Virus record (IMG/VR): IMGVR_UViG_3300003852_000023 | Location: 16,395 to 39,593 of that record | Direction: 5' to 3' (one strand) | DNA: 23,199 bases | Source of the DNA: a virus | Position numbers and translations under genes: made by a program | Notes under the pieces: generated by a model | Seen by the model: the letters and a program-made list of their open reading frames with translations, nothing else | Told to the model about the DNA's origin: nothing | The model's database searches: none | Shown here: piece by piece, positions 13,003 to 21,924 of the stretch | How the letters are laid out: every line of letters starts with the position of its first letter | How positions within the stretch are numbered: position 1 is the stretch's first letter

Positions 13003-15789
13003 TTATCCCTTTGTCGATGGCACTGTAAATTTCATTCCTTGGGCCATTAAACTGGCCTCTTTAATATAATTCTCCGCAGCATCTCTGCGCTCTTGAATAA
13101 ACGCAGTAATGGGCATCGTTTCAAGTATGCTACTGAATTGCCCAGGTCCAGTCATCAGCCCTATAGGAGTTGATGGTATTGGACCCACAAATCCAATGTT
13201 TTGAGTAAGTTGCGCTTTGGTTTTAGAACTGGGAAGTTTTAACCCATCTATTTTACCACTGTTCCAAAGAGCATCTGTAACCCCATAGTATTTATCATCT
13301 ATAATTGTACTATCATTGTCGTCCAGATTGCAAACATATTTACCATCACTTTGGAGCCTGGAAGCCCCAACAATCCCCTGAAAAAATATATTGGCATGGC
13401 AAACATCTCTTGCTATAAATTGCATGGCGGCTGTATAATCATATAGTAATTCTTTATGTGTATTCCTTAATTCAACAGTAGCCTCATGAATAGTATCATA
13501 AACAAAATTATAAGCTTTAGTGCCCTCAAAATCGGTGCCTATCATAAAACTTGGCGAATAGTGCTTTAATACATCACGATAAAAACGAACTATTTTTTGA
13601 GGTTCATACTCCTCATCAAGATAGATAATATTGGATGCCCCACGCTTTGCACTTTCTTTTGAAATTGTTAAAAAATCTTTTGCATAAATATAAGGCTTCG
13701 CACTCTCTACTAATTGTAAATCATAAAATTTGTCATTCAATCTAGTCTTCGTTCCAGGTACAGGTTCAGGAACTGCATATTTAGTATCTGCATACCATAA
13801 TATATCAGGATCTATTTTTGCAGCCGCATGATCAGTAGGTTTCATCCACAACTGATTTCCCCAGGCGTCTATATCAGTTGGTTCATCAACAAACCTGACG
13901 CAATTCATTACTACGCTTGTACTTGCCTCTGCCCCTTCAGAACTTATATAAATCAAATGTTTAACCTGTTGAACCATACCTATAATAGATTTAGAGGACT
14001 GCGAACCAGCAGCCTCTTCATCATCGATAACTAGTCCAGGGAATCCGCACATAATATATGGATTAAACATCATATCAACAGTAACCACAGCTCCAGCGTA
14101 TTTAGAATTCAAAAATTTAATAAGAGCATGTCTTCTTAATGCAACTTCTGTTCTATCATGGCCGCTATTCCCTTGATCGAAATTTTCCGCAACTCCGACC
14201 CTTTTTTGAGCTATGGCGTCTTCTTTAAGTTTATGTTGAGCTTCCAATATTTCTTTTTGAGTTGTCGGCAAGCTGGTATTATCAAGCGAAGCGTTTTTCT
14301 TTCCTTTTAATCTATTGGCGGCTGTCTGAAGTTTAGCAACCTCAGCTTTTATTTGGCTGACAGTCAATTGATTATATATCCAGTTAACGTGCGCCGCAGC
14401 AGCGTCATCACAAGCTAAATTATACTCCACACTACCATAAGCTACATTAACGCCTTTGTATCTTTCTTCTAAAGTCAAAGGAGGTTTAACTCTACCATAT
14501 TGATCTTTTACACTCTCCTGTTCATAATATTTAGTATGCGTTGGATCAGGATTATAAAATAACGCATTTGGTATTTGCACTCCTACTTTAGACATTATCT
14601 GAACCGAATCAGGAGTGGATAAACTATCAATCTGATCATAATATCCGCGAGTAGCGTTTATATCTGAATCATATTGCCACATTACCCTGTCGTACATTGG
14701 AGGGAGCATAATATTGCAATTAGGTGGGGCTGTAAATTCAAGAGGAGGAAGAAGCATACTTTCATTTAATATATATTGACCGCCAAATTCAGCAGATGCT
14801 CGATTTACTAAGAAATGTCTGACACGATCATCCATTATCATAGAAACTGAAGGATTCGGCTTACCTGGGGCTTCATCTTTAATGGAAATTAAACTGGGCG
14901 TATTACAAGAATAAACTCTTACATTGAAAAGAGACGCAATTCTCATAATTGCAGCTTCGAGACTGCTGAATTTTGAATTGCCTAATACATATGAAGCAAT
15001 CTCTAAACCTGAGTTCTGCCTGTTCCATATATTATAACCAGCCCTATTGGCAGGGATAAGAAAGCGTTTATCAACTCTTATTCGTTTATTAATAAATTGA
15101 CCAACAGACGTTCCTCCAACAGCCTCAAGCCACATCCCACGAATTAATCCATCAAGAAAAAAAGCACATTTAGCATGACCGATCTCATCTTCTTGAAGAT
15201 TTTGACCATATTTAGAAGTATAGTGATATTCACCATCGGCTTGTTCTGTAAGACCCACGGCATAAGCTGTTCCGGCAATAGTCCTAAGCATAAAATATAA
15301 AGGATTTAACCCTCCACCGTATTCTCTTATACCCGCATTTGCCAACACTTGTTTTTGACCAGGTTTATTTTGACCAGGCACAACAAATGTTTGGAATATA
15401 CCCTGCATATTGCAAAGATTCAAAGCAGTTAATTCTTCATCTTGAACAAACGCTAAAGCCGCAGGAGCCCTTCGTATATCCATCCTGAAATCACGACATA
15501 CAATACTTACCATCCTGCCTTCGGTAGCCTGGTCCATTTTAGATATACTTGAATAGAAACCATCGAACATTAATCGCCAGAATAGTCGCCCTTCTTTATT
15601 AGGCACCCAATCACGATAGAATATATGCACTGAAGTTTTTGGTTTTAAATCATAAATCGCCCTGTTGGCATATATATTAATACTTGCCTCAACACCATTG
15701 GGGGTGCAAATAATATTGGCACTCTTAAAAGGCGTTACAATACCTTCAAGATATAATCTGAATTGTAAATTGTAACCCTGGAGAGGCAT
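13003..15789 (-). CDS. Large tail/baseplate hub-like protein (gp27/gpD-like)
   Basis: This encodes 928 aa, with SD AAGGAT before ATG 15789. The N-terminus is beta-rich and of the kind seen in hub proteins (YNLQFRLYLEGIVTPFKSAN ... TSVHIFYRDW), with a later IVCRDFRMDI that resembles the conserved D in 'v.l.crD' of gp27/gp44-like domains. Near residue 580 is YIMCGFPGLVIDDEEA, then GMVQQVKHLIYISS and a Ser/Thr-rich STSVV, a pattern common in long phage hub proteins. It sits directly after the tape measure and a tail protein, where hub genes are usually found. It is longer than the classic T4 gp27. The call rests on pattern and context, not a catalytic signature. Confidence 0.55.
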   Translation of the reverse strand: MPLQGYNLQFRLYLEGIVTPFKSANIICTPNGVEASINIYANRAIYDLKPKTSVHIFYRDWVPNKEGRLFWRLMFDGFYSSISKMDQATEGRMVSIVCRDFRMDIRRAPAALAFVQDEELTALNLCNMQGIFQTFVVPGQNKPGQKQVLANAGIREYGGGLNPLYFMLRTIAGTAYAVGLTEQADGEYHYTSKYGQNLQEDEIGHAKCAFFLDGLIRGMWLEAVGGTSVGQFINKRIRVDKRFLIPANRAGYNIWNRQNSGLEIASYVLGNSKFSSLEAAIMRIASLFNVRVYSCNTPSLISIKDEAPGKPNPSVSMIMDDRVRHFLVNRASAEFGGQYILNESMLLPPLEFTAPPNCNIMLPPMYDRVMWQYDSDINATRGYYDQIDSLSTPDSVQIMSKVGVQIPNALFYNPDPTHTKYYEQESVKDQYGRVKPPLTLEERYKGVNVAYGSVEYNLACDDAAAAHVNWIYNQLTVSQIKAEVAKLQTAANRLKGKKNASLDNTSLPTTQKEILEAQHKLKEDAIAQKRVGVAENFDQGNSGHDRTEVALRRHALIKFLNSKYAGAVVTVDMMFNPYIMCGFPGLVIDDEEAAGSQSSKSIIGMVQQVKHLIYISSEGAEASTSVVMNCVRFVDEPTDIDAWGNQLWMKPTDHAAAKIDPDILWYADTKYAVPEPVPGTKTRLNDKFYDLQLVESAKPYIYAKDFLTISKESAKRGASNIIYLDEEYEPQKIVRFYRDVLKHYSPSFMIGTDFEGTKAYNFVYDTIHEATVELRNTHKELLYDYTAAMQFIARDVCHANIFFQGIVGASRLQSDGKYVCNLDDNDSTIIDDKYYGVTDALWNSGKIDGLKLPSSKTKAQLTQNIGFVGPIPSTPIGLMTGPGQFSSILETMPITAFIQERRDAAENYIKEASLMAQGMKFTVPSTKG

Positions 15790-15804
15790 TATTGAATCCT
15801 TTTT

Positions 15805-16638
15805 TTAACGACTATCGGTCAACACTCTTGATGCATCAATCATACCACTTAAAAAATTTCTACTTAGTCTGTTAGTATTAGCAAGGCCATTATATCTCCA
15901 TCCCTGATCGATTTTAGCATAACCCTTATTTTCAGGATCGTTAACATCAAAATAATAACCATCAATATAATTTGTCCTAATCCATGAAGTGCCCTTAACC
16001 AACATAGTAAATTGAAATTCTTTTAATTGAACCGTGGCGGCATTATGAGATACCGATATATTTAAAAGATATCCATCAATTAATTGTCCAGCCACCATAA
16101 GTTTGGTTCGCATCTTTTCTTCTATTGATTTGCGCCCACTTAAATATTTATCGAATGCAACCATAAATTCCTGATAATAAGGGTAATCTATACTGTCTAA
16201 AAAATATCCTCTGAATTGATAAATGCTGGGGGTGTTTCCAAAAAAGAAAGCATTCCAATTCGCGCTGAAATTCATATGAATTTTAACTATCTGATCGTGC
16301 GTTTCAGTAAATCCAGTTAAACAAAAATTATTGAATACTCCATAATATTGATGTTCACCATCTAAATTAAGCATTGGAATAGTTCCGCCTTCAAGAAGAT
16401 CCGGCTGATTTAAAGTTGATATTGAATTAAGTTGGAGGGTCGCGACTGTTTGCGATAAATCTCCATAATAGTTGGTATCGTTTGTACTTTTAGCAATAGG
16501 CAACGCGGCACTATCACCATCTTTAAATATAAGGATAGTAGCTATAGGGTCGGGATGCTCTCTACTACCGCTGAAGTATGGACGCATCTTGGTGTCATAA
16601 TCAAATTCCGCAAACTCGCTGTCTAATGGTGTTGCCAT
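15805..16638 (-). CDS. Tail/baseplate structural protein of unknown family
   Basis: This encodes 277 aa, with a strong SD AGGAG before ATG 16638. The beta-rich C-terminal half contains GQLIDGYLLNISVSHNAATV followed by FQFTMLVKG, a pattern seen in baseplate or tail-tube junction proteins (an I-x-GY-L strand, then an 'f.f.m.v.g' strand). It has no signal or membrane segment. It is placed directly between tape measure and hub, the usual place for proteins that join tube to baseplate. A specific name is not justified. Confidence 0.6.
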   Translation of the reverse strand: MATPLDSEFAEFDYDTKMRPYFSGSREHPDPIATILIFKDGDSAALPIAKSTNDTNYYGDLSQTVATLQLNSISTLNQPDLLEGGTIPMLNLDGEHQYYGVFNNFCLTGFTETHDQIVKIHMNFSANWNAFFFGNTPSIYQFRGYFLDSIDYPYYQEFMVAFDKYLSGRKSIEEKMRTKLMVAGQLIDGYLLNISVSHNAATVQLKEFQFTMLVKGTSWIRTNYIDGYYFDVNDPENKGYAKIDQGWRYNGLANTNRLSRNFLSGMIDASRVLTDSR

Positions 16639-16648
16639 AATAGTTCTC

Positions 16649-19600
16649 CTATAATGACCAGGAATTATTAAAATAATTCAGAACAGGAGGATTAACTTGA
16701 GCGTTAATAGTTTTTCCTTGAGCTGTCTCTCTTTCACTTAAGATTTGGGCGTTTTGTGTTAATCTAGCGCGTTGTTCGTTCTGTTCTTTCAGGTTAGCAT
16801 CAAGTTCTCCTTTTGTGACCTTTTTACCACCAACCGTTGTTCCATCATTAATCATGACAAATGGAATTGTTTTTGGATTATTTGCCATGTTATTTAAAGC
16901 TACAATATTTTGATTAGCACGATCTAAATCAGAAACCGCATTGCGAGCTACGGATAAATTGGTTACCAATGTTTGCATATTATAAGTTTTATCACGAGAT
17001 TTAGTATACCAATAATTGGCATCATAACCATAATTTTTAGCTAACATTCCAGCAACATTTTTACTTACAGGGCCTTCAAGCCCTCCGGTAATATAATCCT
17101 GAGTTTCTTTTAATAATTGTTCCGCAGTCCCAGCCTTGGCTTTTTTGCCAACCGTTTGCTGTGCCATTTCTAAAGTAAATTGATTAGCTATACCAGCTGT
17201 AACGGCTTTCTCTTTCGCCAATCTAAATTGACCGCCAGCGCCTTTAGGATCAAGATATGTATTTAATTTATTAAGCAATGCCTCTTTTTCTCCAGAAGTC
17301 CAAACATTAAGTTGTTCTTGTTCGCGAGTTGATAATCCTGCAGTACTGATTAATTTTGTTCTCAATGCGGTCATGCCCTCTACGGTGGCTGTATAACCCA
17401 ACTGTTCTGCCCCTTTTCTAAGAAATACATCAGCAATTTTTCCTGAAAGATAATTTACAAATCCTTTAGCAGAAGGACCACCAGCCAAAGCTTGTTGAGC
17501 CTGATCTGCACGAATAATTGATAATGCGCCAGCTTTGGCCACCCCCTCAAACTTAGCAAGATCAACATAATTATTTACTGATGTGATGGTCCCAATCCCA
17601 AGAACCTTATTACTGCCCTCTTCGGCAAATCTTTTCTTAACTGCCATTATCATATCTTTTTGACTTTGACTGGTTGTTTTATTAATATCTTTAGAAGCTA
17701 AATCTCTACGTTGAGTTTCGTTAAGTTCATTAACTCTAAGTATAGCCATATTCAAATCACCAAGTCTGTTTTTATTATCATTAGAATATTTAGCCCATGA
17801 AGCTAAATCATCATCAGCCGCCTTGCTAATACTTTTTTGCCCTTTTTGCAAACCAATTATTGCGGCACGAGCATATCCAGTAGGATCTGATTGCATTTTT
17901 TTCCAGTCATCGTTGCCACGGTCTAAATGCAATGTTCGTTGCACAATACCCTGATTAAAAGCTTCATTCATTCTACCGCTAAAAAGACCACTTTGAAGTA
18001 TTTGAACTGTATGTTGCAAATCTATTGATTCGGCTCCTTTAATAATATTAGCACCCCAGGCTTCAGTAAGCTTATTAGTAAATGCTGGTGGTATTTTTTC
18101 AATCATACCACGAGCTGTTTGAATATTTTGTTTATAAAATGCCATATCTTCCTGAGTCATACCTTTTCCTAAACTGTACATATTTCTATAAGCTTTTTCA
18201 AGATCTCCAGGACCACGAATACTAGTATTAAAATAATCATATTTATAATTAAAGGCGCCTCTTACCCATGCGTTTGCAACTGTCGCGGTGCCTCTAGCAA
18301 AAGCGCTCCATACTCTAGAAGGCATTTCACCAGTAGCTGAAACTTCTGTAACTACACCGGCGCCCAATTCATTAAAAGGTTTTTGTATATCATACATTAC
18401 GCCGCGTTCCCACCTTCTAAATGGGCCAGGGGGTTCTCCTGTTTTATTTGCTATAGCTAAAGAAGTTATTCTTTCCGCTCTCATAGTGCCATAACCAGTA
18501 GGTCTGGTTAGCATATCAGCTATTAAATTGGCGCGATCCTGATCGCCACCCGATTGTGATTCAGCATACCATTGGGCTTGTTGATCAAAGGTGCCGCGTC
18601 TATTTCTACGCCATATATTGAAAGCCTGACGAGAAATCATATCTATAGCCTCAGGAGCTTCTTCGGCCACTTTATTTAATAATTCTCCACTACGTCTATT
18701 AAACATTACTCTATAACCCAAATCGGCGGCTCTTACAGATCCAGTACGAGTTATTTCGTATGCTGAAGCTTCGCCAGTTAATAATCTATTTAAATTAGTC
18801 TGATCTAATTCTCCCTTCGACCCCATTAAATAAGCTGTTACTCTGCGACCTATACCCGACTTCATCATATTCATTTGAGCACCAGCAATTGTAGCTCCAG
18901 CTTGCGCCACACCACCAGCCATCTGGACAGAACGCTGAGCAGTTATATCACCACCACGAGCCAACCATCCAGCCTGAGCGGCGCCATATTGATACATCTG
19001 GGTTCCAGCAACACCACTCCAAGAGGTTCCTTGAACAGCAGCAGCCCCAGCAGCGCCAATTTGTAACATATTTTGAACACCTAATCCTGTCATTGTCCCA
19101 TAAGCTTTAGCTGTAGTAATTGCCTGACCAATCTGTTCAAATGTTCCAAATCCCTGTTGACGCATTTCTTTCATTAATGACATGCCGCCCGAAACAGTAG
19201 TGTTTAATGTTTTAACAACTCGCTCTGTCATTTTTAATAAATCGCTAAAATTCTTTTCATATGCTTTTATATCGCCTTCTATCATTCCTTTAGATTTACC
19301 GGAAATCATATTATTTGCTATAGCCATACGATGAATATCTGCCACTTGTTGAGCATTAAAAAAATTACCCGGTTTACCAGGACCATAATTTTTAGTCATA
19401 TTAGAGGCTAATTGTGTAGCTTGATTATATGTCAAATTATTCATTCCCAATTGGCCCCTATATGTTTCAACATCAGAAGCTATTTGATTCATATAGCGCT
19501 GACGTTCAAGCGATCGTTGAACACCACCAACAAGCATAGCTACAGGAAGCGCCGGTAAAAGTGCTGATAAACCAAATCCGGCAATACCAGTAATTCCGGC

Positions 19601-19954
19601 TGCGGCCAATGCTGCAGAAGTAACACCATATCCTGCATAACTAGCCATCCCTGTAGCAATAGCGCCCCCAAATGCCATTCTATTCATTTCAGTTTGTCTT
19701 TGATATGTTCTCCAATCAGGCTCCTGTGTTCCAAATCTGAAACGTTCATTTGTTAAATATTTATAAGCCTGTTGATGAGTCATGGGCATTTGACTCGTCA
19801 TCATCTGTTGATATTGCGAAACAACATTGGAACGAACTATATCTGAATAGTTAATTTGATTGTCGCCAGTGGGGCCAATACCTTCGCTATCGGCAGGGCC
19901 AAGAGAGGTTTCTTGCCATCCGCCAGCACCAGGAGGAGGAGAGGGAAAATTCAT
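16649..19954 (-). CDS. Tail tape measure protein
   Basis: This encodes 1101 aa, with SD TGGAG before ATG 19954. It has a Pro/Gly-rich N-terminus, then a strong hydrophobic block at about 94-146 (AFGGAIATGMASYAGYG, then AALAAAGITGIAGFGLSALL). Long Ala/Gln/Met/Gly-rich helical sequence follows (e.g. GAAGAAAVQGTSWSGVAGTQ), with coiled-coil-like stretches to the end. This is the classic make-up of tape measure proteins, which set tail length and carry membrane-active segments used during DNA entry. It lies upstream of the tail-tube-junction and hub candidates, as in many myoviruses. No lytic transglycosylase or peptidase domain is obvious. Confidence 0.75.
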   Translation of the reverse strand: MNFPSPPPGAGGWQETSLGPADSEGIGPTGDNQINYSDIVRSNVVSQYQQMMTSQMPMTHQQAYKYLTNERFRFGTQEPDWRTYQRQTEMNRMAFGGAIATGMASYAGYGVTSAALAAAGITGIAGFGLSALLPALPVAMLVGGVQRSLERQRYMNQIASDVETYRGQLGMNNLTYNQATQLASNMTKNYGPGKPGNFFNAQQVADIHRMAIANNMISGKSKGMIEGDIKAYEKNFSDLLKMTERVVKTLNTTVSGGMSLMKEMRQQGFGTFEQIGQAITTAKAYGTMTGLGVQNMLQIGAAGAAAVQGTSWSGVAGTQMYQYGAAQAGWLARGGDITAQRSVQMAGGVAQAGATIAGAQMNMMKSGIGRRVTAYLMGSKGELDQTNLNRLLTGEASAYEITRTGSVRAADLGYRVMFNRRSGELLNKVAEEAPEAIDMISRQAFNIWRRNRRGTFDQQAQWYAESQSGGDQDRANLIADMLTRPTGYGTMRAERITSLAIANKTGEPPGPFRRWERGVMYDIQKPFNELGAGVVTEVSATGEMPSRVWSAFARGTATVANAWVRGAFNYKYDYFNTSIRGPGDLEKAYRNMYSLGKGMTQEDMAFYKQNIQTARGMIEKIPPAFTNKLTEAWGANIIKGAESIDLQHTVQILQSGLFSGRMNEAFNQGIVQRTLHLDRGNDDWKKMQSDPTGYARAAIIGLQKGQKSISKAADDDLASWAKYSNDNKNRLGDLNMAILRVNELNETQRRDLASKDINKTTSQSQKDMIMAVKKRFAEEGSNKVLGIGTITSVNNYVDLAKFEGVAKAGALSIIRADQAQQALAGGPSAKGFVNYLSGKIADVFLRKGAEQLGYTATVEGMTALRTKLISTAGLSTREQEQLNVWTSGEKEALLNKLNTYLDPKGAGGQFRLAKEKAVTAGIANQFTLEMAQQTVGKKAKAGTAEQLLKETQDYITGGLEGPVSKNVAGMLAKNYGYDANYWYTKSRDKTYNMQTLVTNLSVARNAVSDLDRANQNIVALNNMANNPKTIPFVMINDGTTVGGKKVTKGELDANLKEQNEQRARLTQNAQILSERETAQGKTINAQVNPPVLNYFNNSWSL

Positions 19955-19971
19955 TGAAGCTCCAATGTAAA

Positions 19972-20298
19972 TTACATGTTATGTTGAACATTATACAGAT
20001 GTGACGTTACTTTCTCAGCGCCACCCATGCCTGCCCCAATATATCCACCAGCCTTACCTCCAGCAATTGCTCCAGCCAACATAGATGCCCCAATAACTGC
20101 TGCGGAATAAGGATTCATTTTAGGATATCTTTTCTCAACCAATTTCATAATCTTATACATGGGCAATCCTGCCGCACTACCGCCAATGATAGCTCCCCAC
20201 ATGCCGCCTTTACCAGCTTCGATGGCAACTGGGTTTTTGGCTATCTTTTCCATTTCATTAAAAAACGCTGCGTATTTAGTCTGTTTCAAATCCATCAT
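19972..20298 (-). CDS. Small motif-bearing Gly-rich membrane-prone protein
   Basis: This encodes 108 aa, with SD AGGAGG before two adjacent ATGs (20298 and 20295). The N-terminus DLKQTKYAAFFNEMEKIAKN is a strong copy of the recurring motif. Hydrophobic Gly/Ala-rich segments lie at about 33-48 (MWGAIIGGSAAGLPMY) and 65-92 (AAVIGASMLAGAIAGG, then GGYIGAGMGGA), a glycine-zipper-like composition. It follows the tRNA-like gene and precedes the tape measure gene. Function unknown; the architecture is shared with three to four other small proteins here. Confidence 0.75.
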   Translation of the reverse strand: MMDLKQTKYAAFFNEMEKIAKNPVAIEAGKGGMWGAIIGGSAAGLPMYKIMKLVEKRYPKMNPYSAAVIGASMLAGAIAGGKAGGYIGAGMGGAEKVTSHLYNVQHNM

Positions 20299-20315
20299 AA
20301 CCTCCTGAATTTAAT

Positions 20316-20390
20316 TGGTAGCAGGATCCTGAGTTGAACAGGTTACCCGAGATTATGACTCTCGGTAAGATGCCGACCTTCCACCTGCGG
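20316..20390 (-). tRNA. tRNA-like gene, anticodon CAT (Met-type)
   Basis: On the minus strand this 75-nt segment has a 5-bp anticodon stem CGAGA/TCTCG (extendable by C-G) with the seven-base loop GTCATAA, anticodon CAT. It has a D-arm GAAG...CTT with GG in the loop, a T-arm CCTG-TTCAACT-CAGG, and acceptor pairs GCAGG/CCTGC. The 3' end is an encoded ACCA. The arms are imperfect: the outer acceptor pairs do not match, D-stem and T-stem each have a mismatch, and position 21 is not A. It lies in the gap between two coupled genes of the operon. It could be a divergent functional phage tRNA-Met (elongator, initiator-like or Ile2-like cannot be told apart) or one that is decaying. Confidence 0.62.
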
Positions 20391-20394
20391 TAAA

Positions 20395-21921
20395 TTATTT
20401 AATACTTTTCCATTCTTTTCTAGATTTTAATTGAGACTGCAACAACCCTCTTAATAAATCTTTTTTATTTTTTTCTCCAAATAATTCTGCTGAATATTTT
20501 AAATCTTTAGGCAAAGATTTTTTAATATGTCTTTCCATATCTTTTTTTAAAAGCAAGTCGTTTTTTACTTCTGGATTAACCATATTCATCATGGTCTCTA
20601 ATACACTTTTCTTATAAGCTTTAGTTAATAATTTTGAACTAAGCGCAATTTTCTCTAATTCATTTTCAAACGCTGCGTTTTTAATCTGTTCCAACGCTGC
20701 GGTTTTCTCAGGCAAATCCTTGCCCTTAGCCCTCTTCGCCCACTTCATCGCCTTACCCTCAGGAAGCTCGCCACGCTCTTCAGCAGCAAAAGCCCAACGA
20801 CGTTGAGATTCAGAAACAGGATGTTTCTTTTTCTTCGCTAATTTAATAAGATCCAACATACTTACTCCTTGGTTAAGATTGAATTCGTTTTCAAACGCTG
20901 CTTGTTTAACTTGTTTTGCGTCTTCATTTAAAAATAATTTCCTTGCCCCATATGCCAATGCGGGAGCGGAAGCTGGTAATAAATATGAAGAATTTATTAA
21001 TAACATTTTAGCGCCGCCTCCATGAGTTAATGCTTTTCCCAATCCACCATACATTTTGGATAAACCATGAATACCACGCATGGATGCCAATCCCTCTTCA
21101 ATTAATGCGGGCATACCAACAGCCGTCCCAATAATAGCCGCTTTTTTAGCTGTTTTATCTTTTTTAGCAAAAGCTGCTGTTCCAGTTGAAGCCGCAAAAG
21201 CCAAAGGGCTTAATGATCTTATTGCCATATAAGGCGTCGTTAATTTTAATTTATTTAATAATTTAAAATTTTTATGATGCCCCATTTCATGAGACATTAT
21301 CGCAGGATCTGAACCTAACATATGAACGCCGGAAGGCATATCCACAAATTTGAATTTATTAATTTTGTTAAATATTCCTTTAAATTTCGGCAAATAACCA
21401 GCTACCATTCTCTCTGCCACCGGTGTATTAAGATGAACACCCACATCTTCTACATTCATAGCCTTTTTTAATTTATCTATAACATCAGATTTAACATTTA
21501 ATTGTTGTTCTCCCATTGACATCCTTGAGTTCATTGCCATTGGGGTTAAAGCGAGCATTCCAGCGGATTGCGGGAGCCCTGCTGCTAAATAGGCGCCAAC
21601 CCGTCTTCCAAAATGATATTTTTCTTTATCTGTCTTTTTTTCTTTTGCTAATTTTTCTAATTCATTAATAAACGCCGCTTGTTTAATTTGTTCCAACATA
21701 TTAACTCCTTTAAATTGTGGTGGTTCAGGGACATCCTGATTATATTTAATTTCCTCATAAGTTATAGTTCCATCTTTCAATTTTTTCTTATTATCTTTCA
21801 TCTCTTTTTCAGCCTCTTTAATCTTCTTATTTAATTTAAATTTCTTATGATCGACGTACTTCTTTAATTCAGATTCATTTACGATAGGATCATGAGCCAA
21901 TTTATATAATAAATTATTCAT
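20395..21921 (-). CDS. Composite protein: N-terminal module, gluzincin-like metallopeptidase, C-terminal module with motif copies
   Basis: This encodes 508 aa, starting three bases after the upstream stop with a GGGG SD-like run. Module 1 (1-74) is highly charged and helical. Module 2 (75-354) begins with the motif MLEQIKQAAFINELEKLAKE. It contains HEMGHH (211-216), a zinc metallopeptidase HExxH, then hydrophobic segments and EEGLAS (275-280), which could supply the third ligand as in gluzincins. It ends with a partial motif (QVKQAAFENEF, 338-348). Module 3 (355-508) starts MLDLIKLAKKKKHPVSESQR; 'PVSESQRRWAF...ELPEGKA' resembles short domains common in phage proteins, followed by a full motif copy, LEQIKNAAFENELEKIA (410-426). 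Met75 and Met355 each have an SD in good position. It may be one multi-domain protein, a precursor cut at the motifs, or nested products. Confidence 0.7.
   Translation of the reverse strand: MNNLLYKLAHDPIVNESELKKYVDHKKFKLNKKIKEAEKEMKDNKKKLKDGTITYEEIKYNQDVPEPPQFKGVNMLEQIKQAAFINELEKLAKEKKTDKEKYHFGRRVGAYLAAGLPQSAGMLALTPMAMNSRMSMGEQQLNVKSDVIDKLKKAMNVEDVGVHLNTPVAERMVAGYLPKFKGIFNKINKFKFVDMPSGVHMLGSDPAIMSHEMGHHKNFKLLNKLKLTTPYMAIRSLSPLAFAASTGTAAFAKKDKTAKKAAIIGTAVGMPALIEEGLASMRGIHGLSKMYGGLGKALTHGGGAKMLLINSSYLLPASAPALAYGARKLFLNEDAKQVKQAAFENEFNLNQGVSMLDLIKLAKKKKHPVSESQRRWAFAAEERGELPEGKAMKWAKRAKGKDLPEKTAALEQIKNAAFENELEKIALSSKLLTKAYKKSVLETMMNMVNPEVKNDLLLKKDMERHIKKSLPKDLKYSAELFGEKNKKDLLRGLLQSQLKSRKEWKSIK
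20857..20870 (-). promoter_or_regulatory. In-frame internal SD and start codon (Met355 of the 508-aa frame)
   Basis: On the minus strand, AAGGAGTAAGTATG (20870-20857) places an SD six bases before ATG inside the 508-codon frame, where it reads QGVSM. The downstream product would be 154 aa, with a LIKLAKKKK start and a full motif copy about 55 residues later. The SD sequence is almost identical to the one at Met75. Confidence 0.55.
21697..21710 (-). promoter_or_regulatory. In-frame internal SD and start codon (Met75 of the 508-aa frame)
   Basis: On the minus strand, AAGGAGTTAATATG (21710-21697) is a near-ideal SD with six-base spacing before ATG. It lies within the open 508-codon frame, where it reads as KGVNM. 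The protein downstream begins with the recurring motif, exactly as free-standing genes in this window do. This suggests the metallopeptidase module was once, or still is, translated from its own start. Confidence 0.6.
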
Positions 21922-21924
21922 AGT

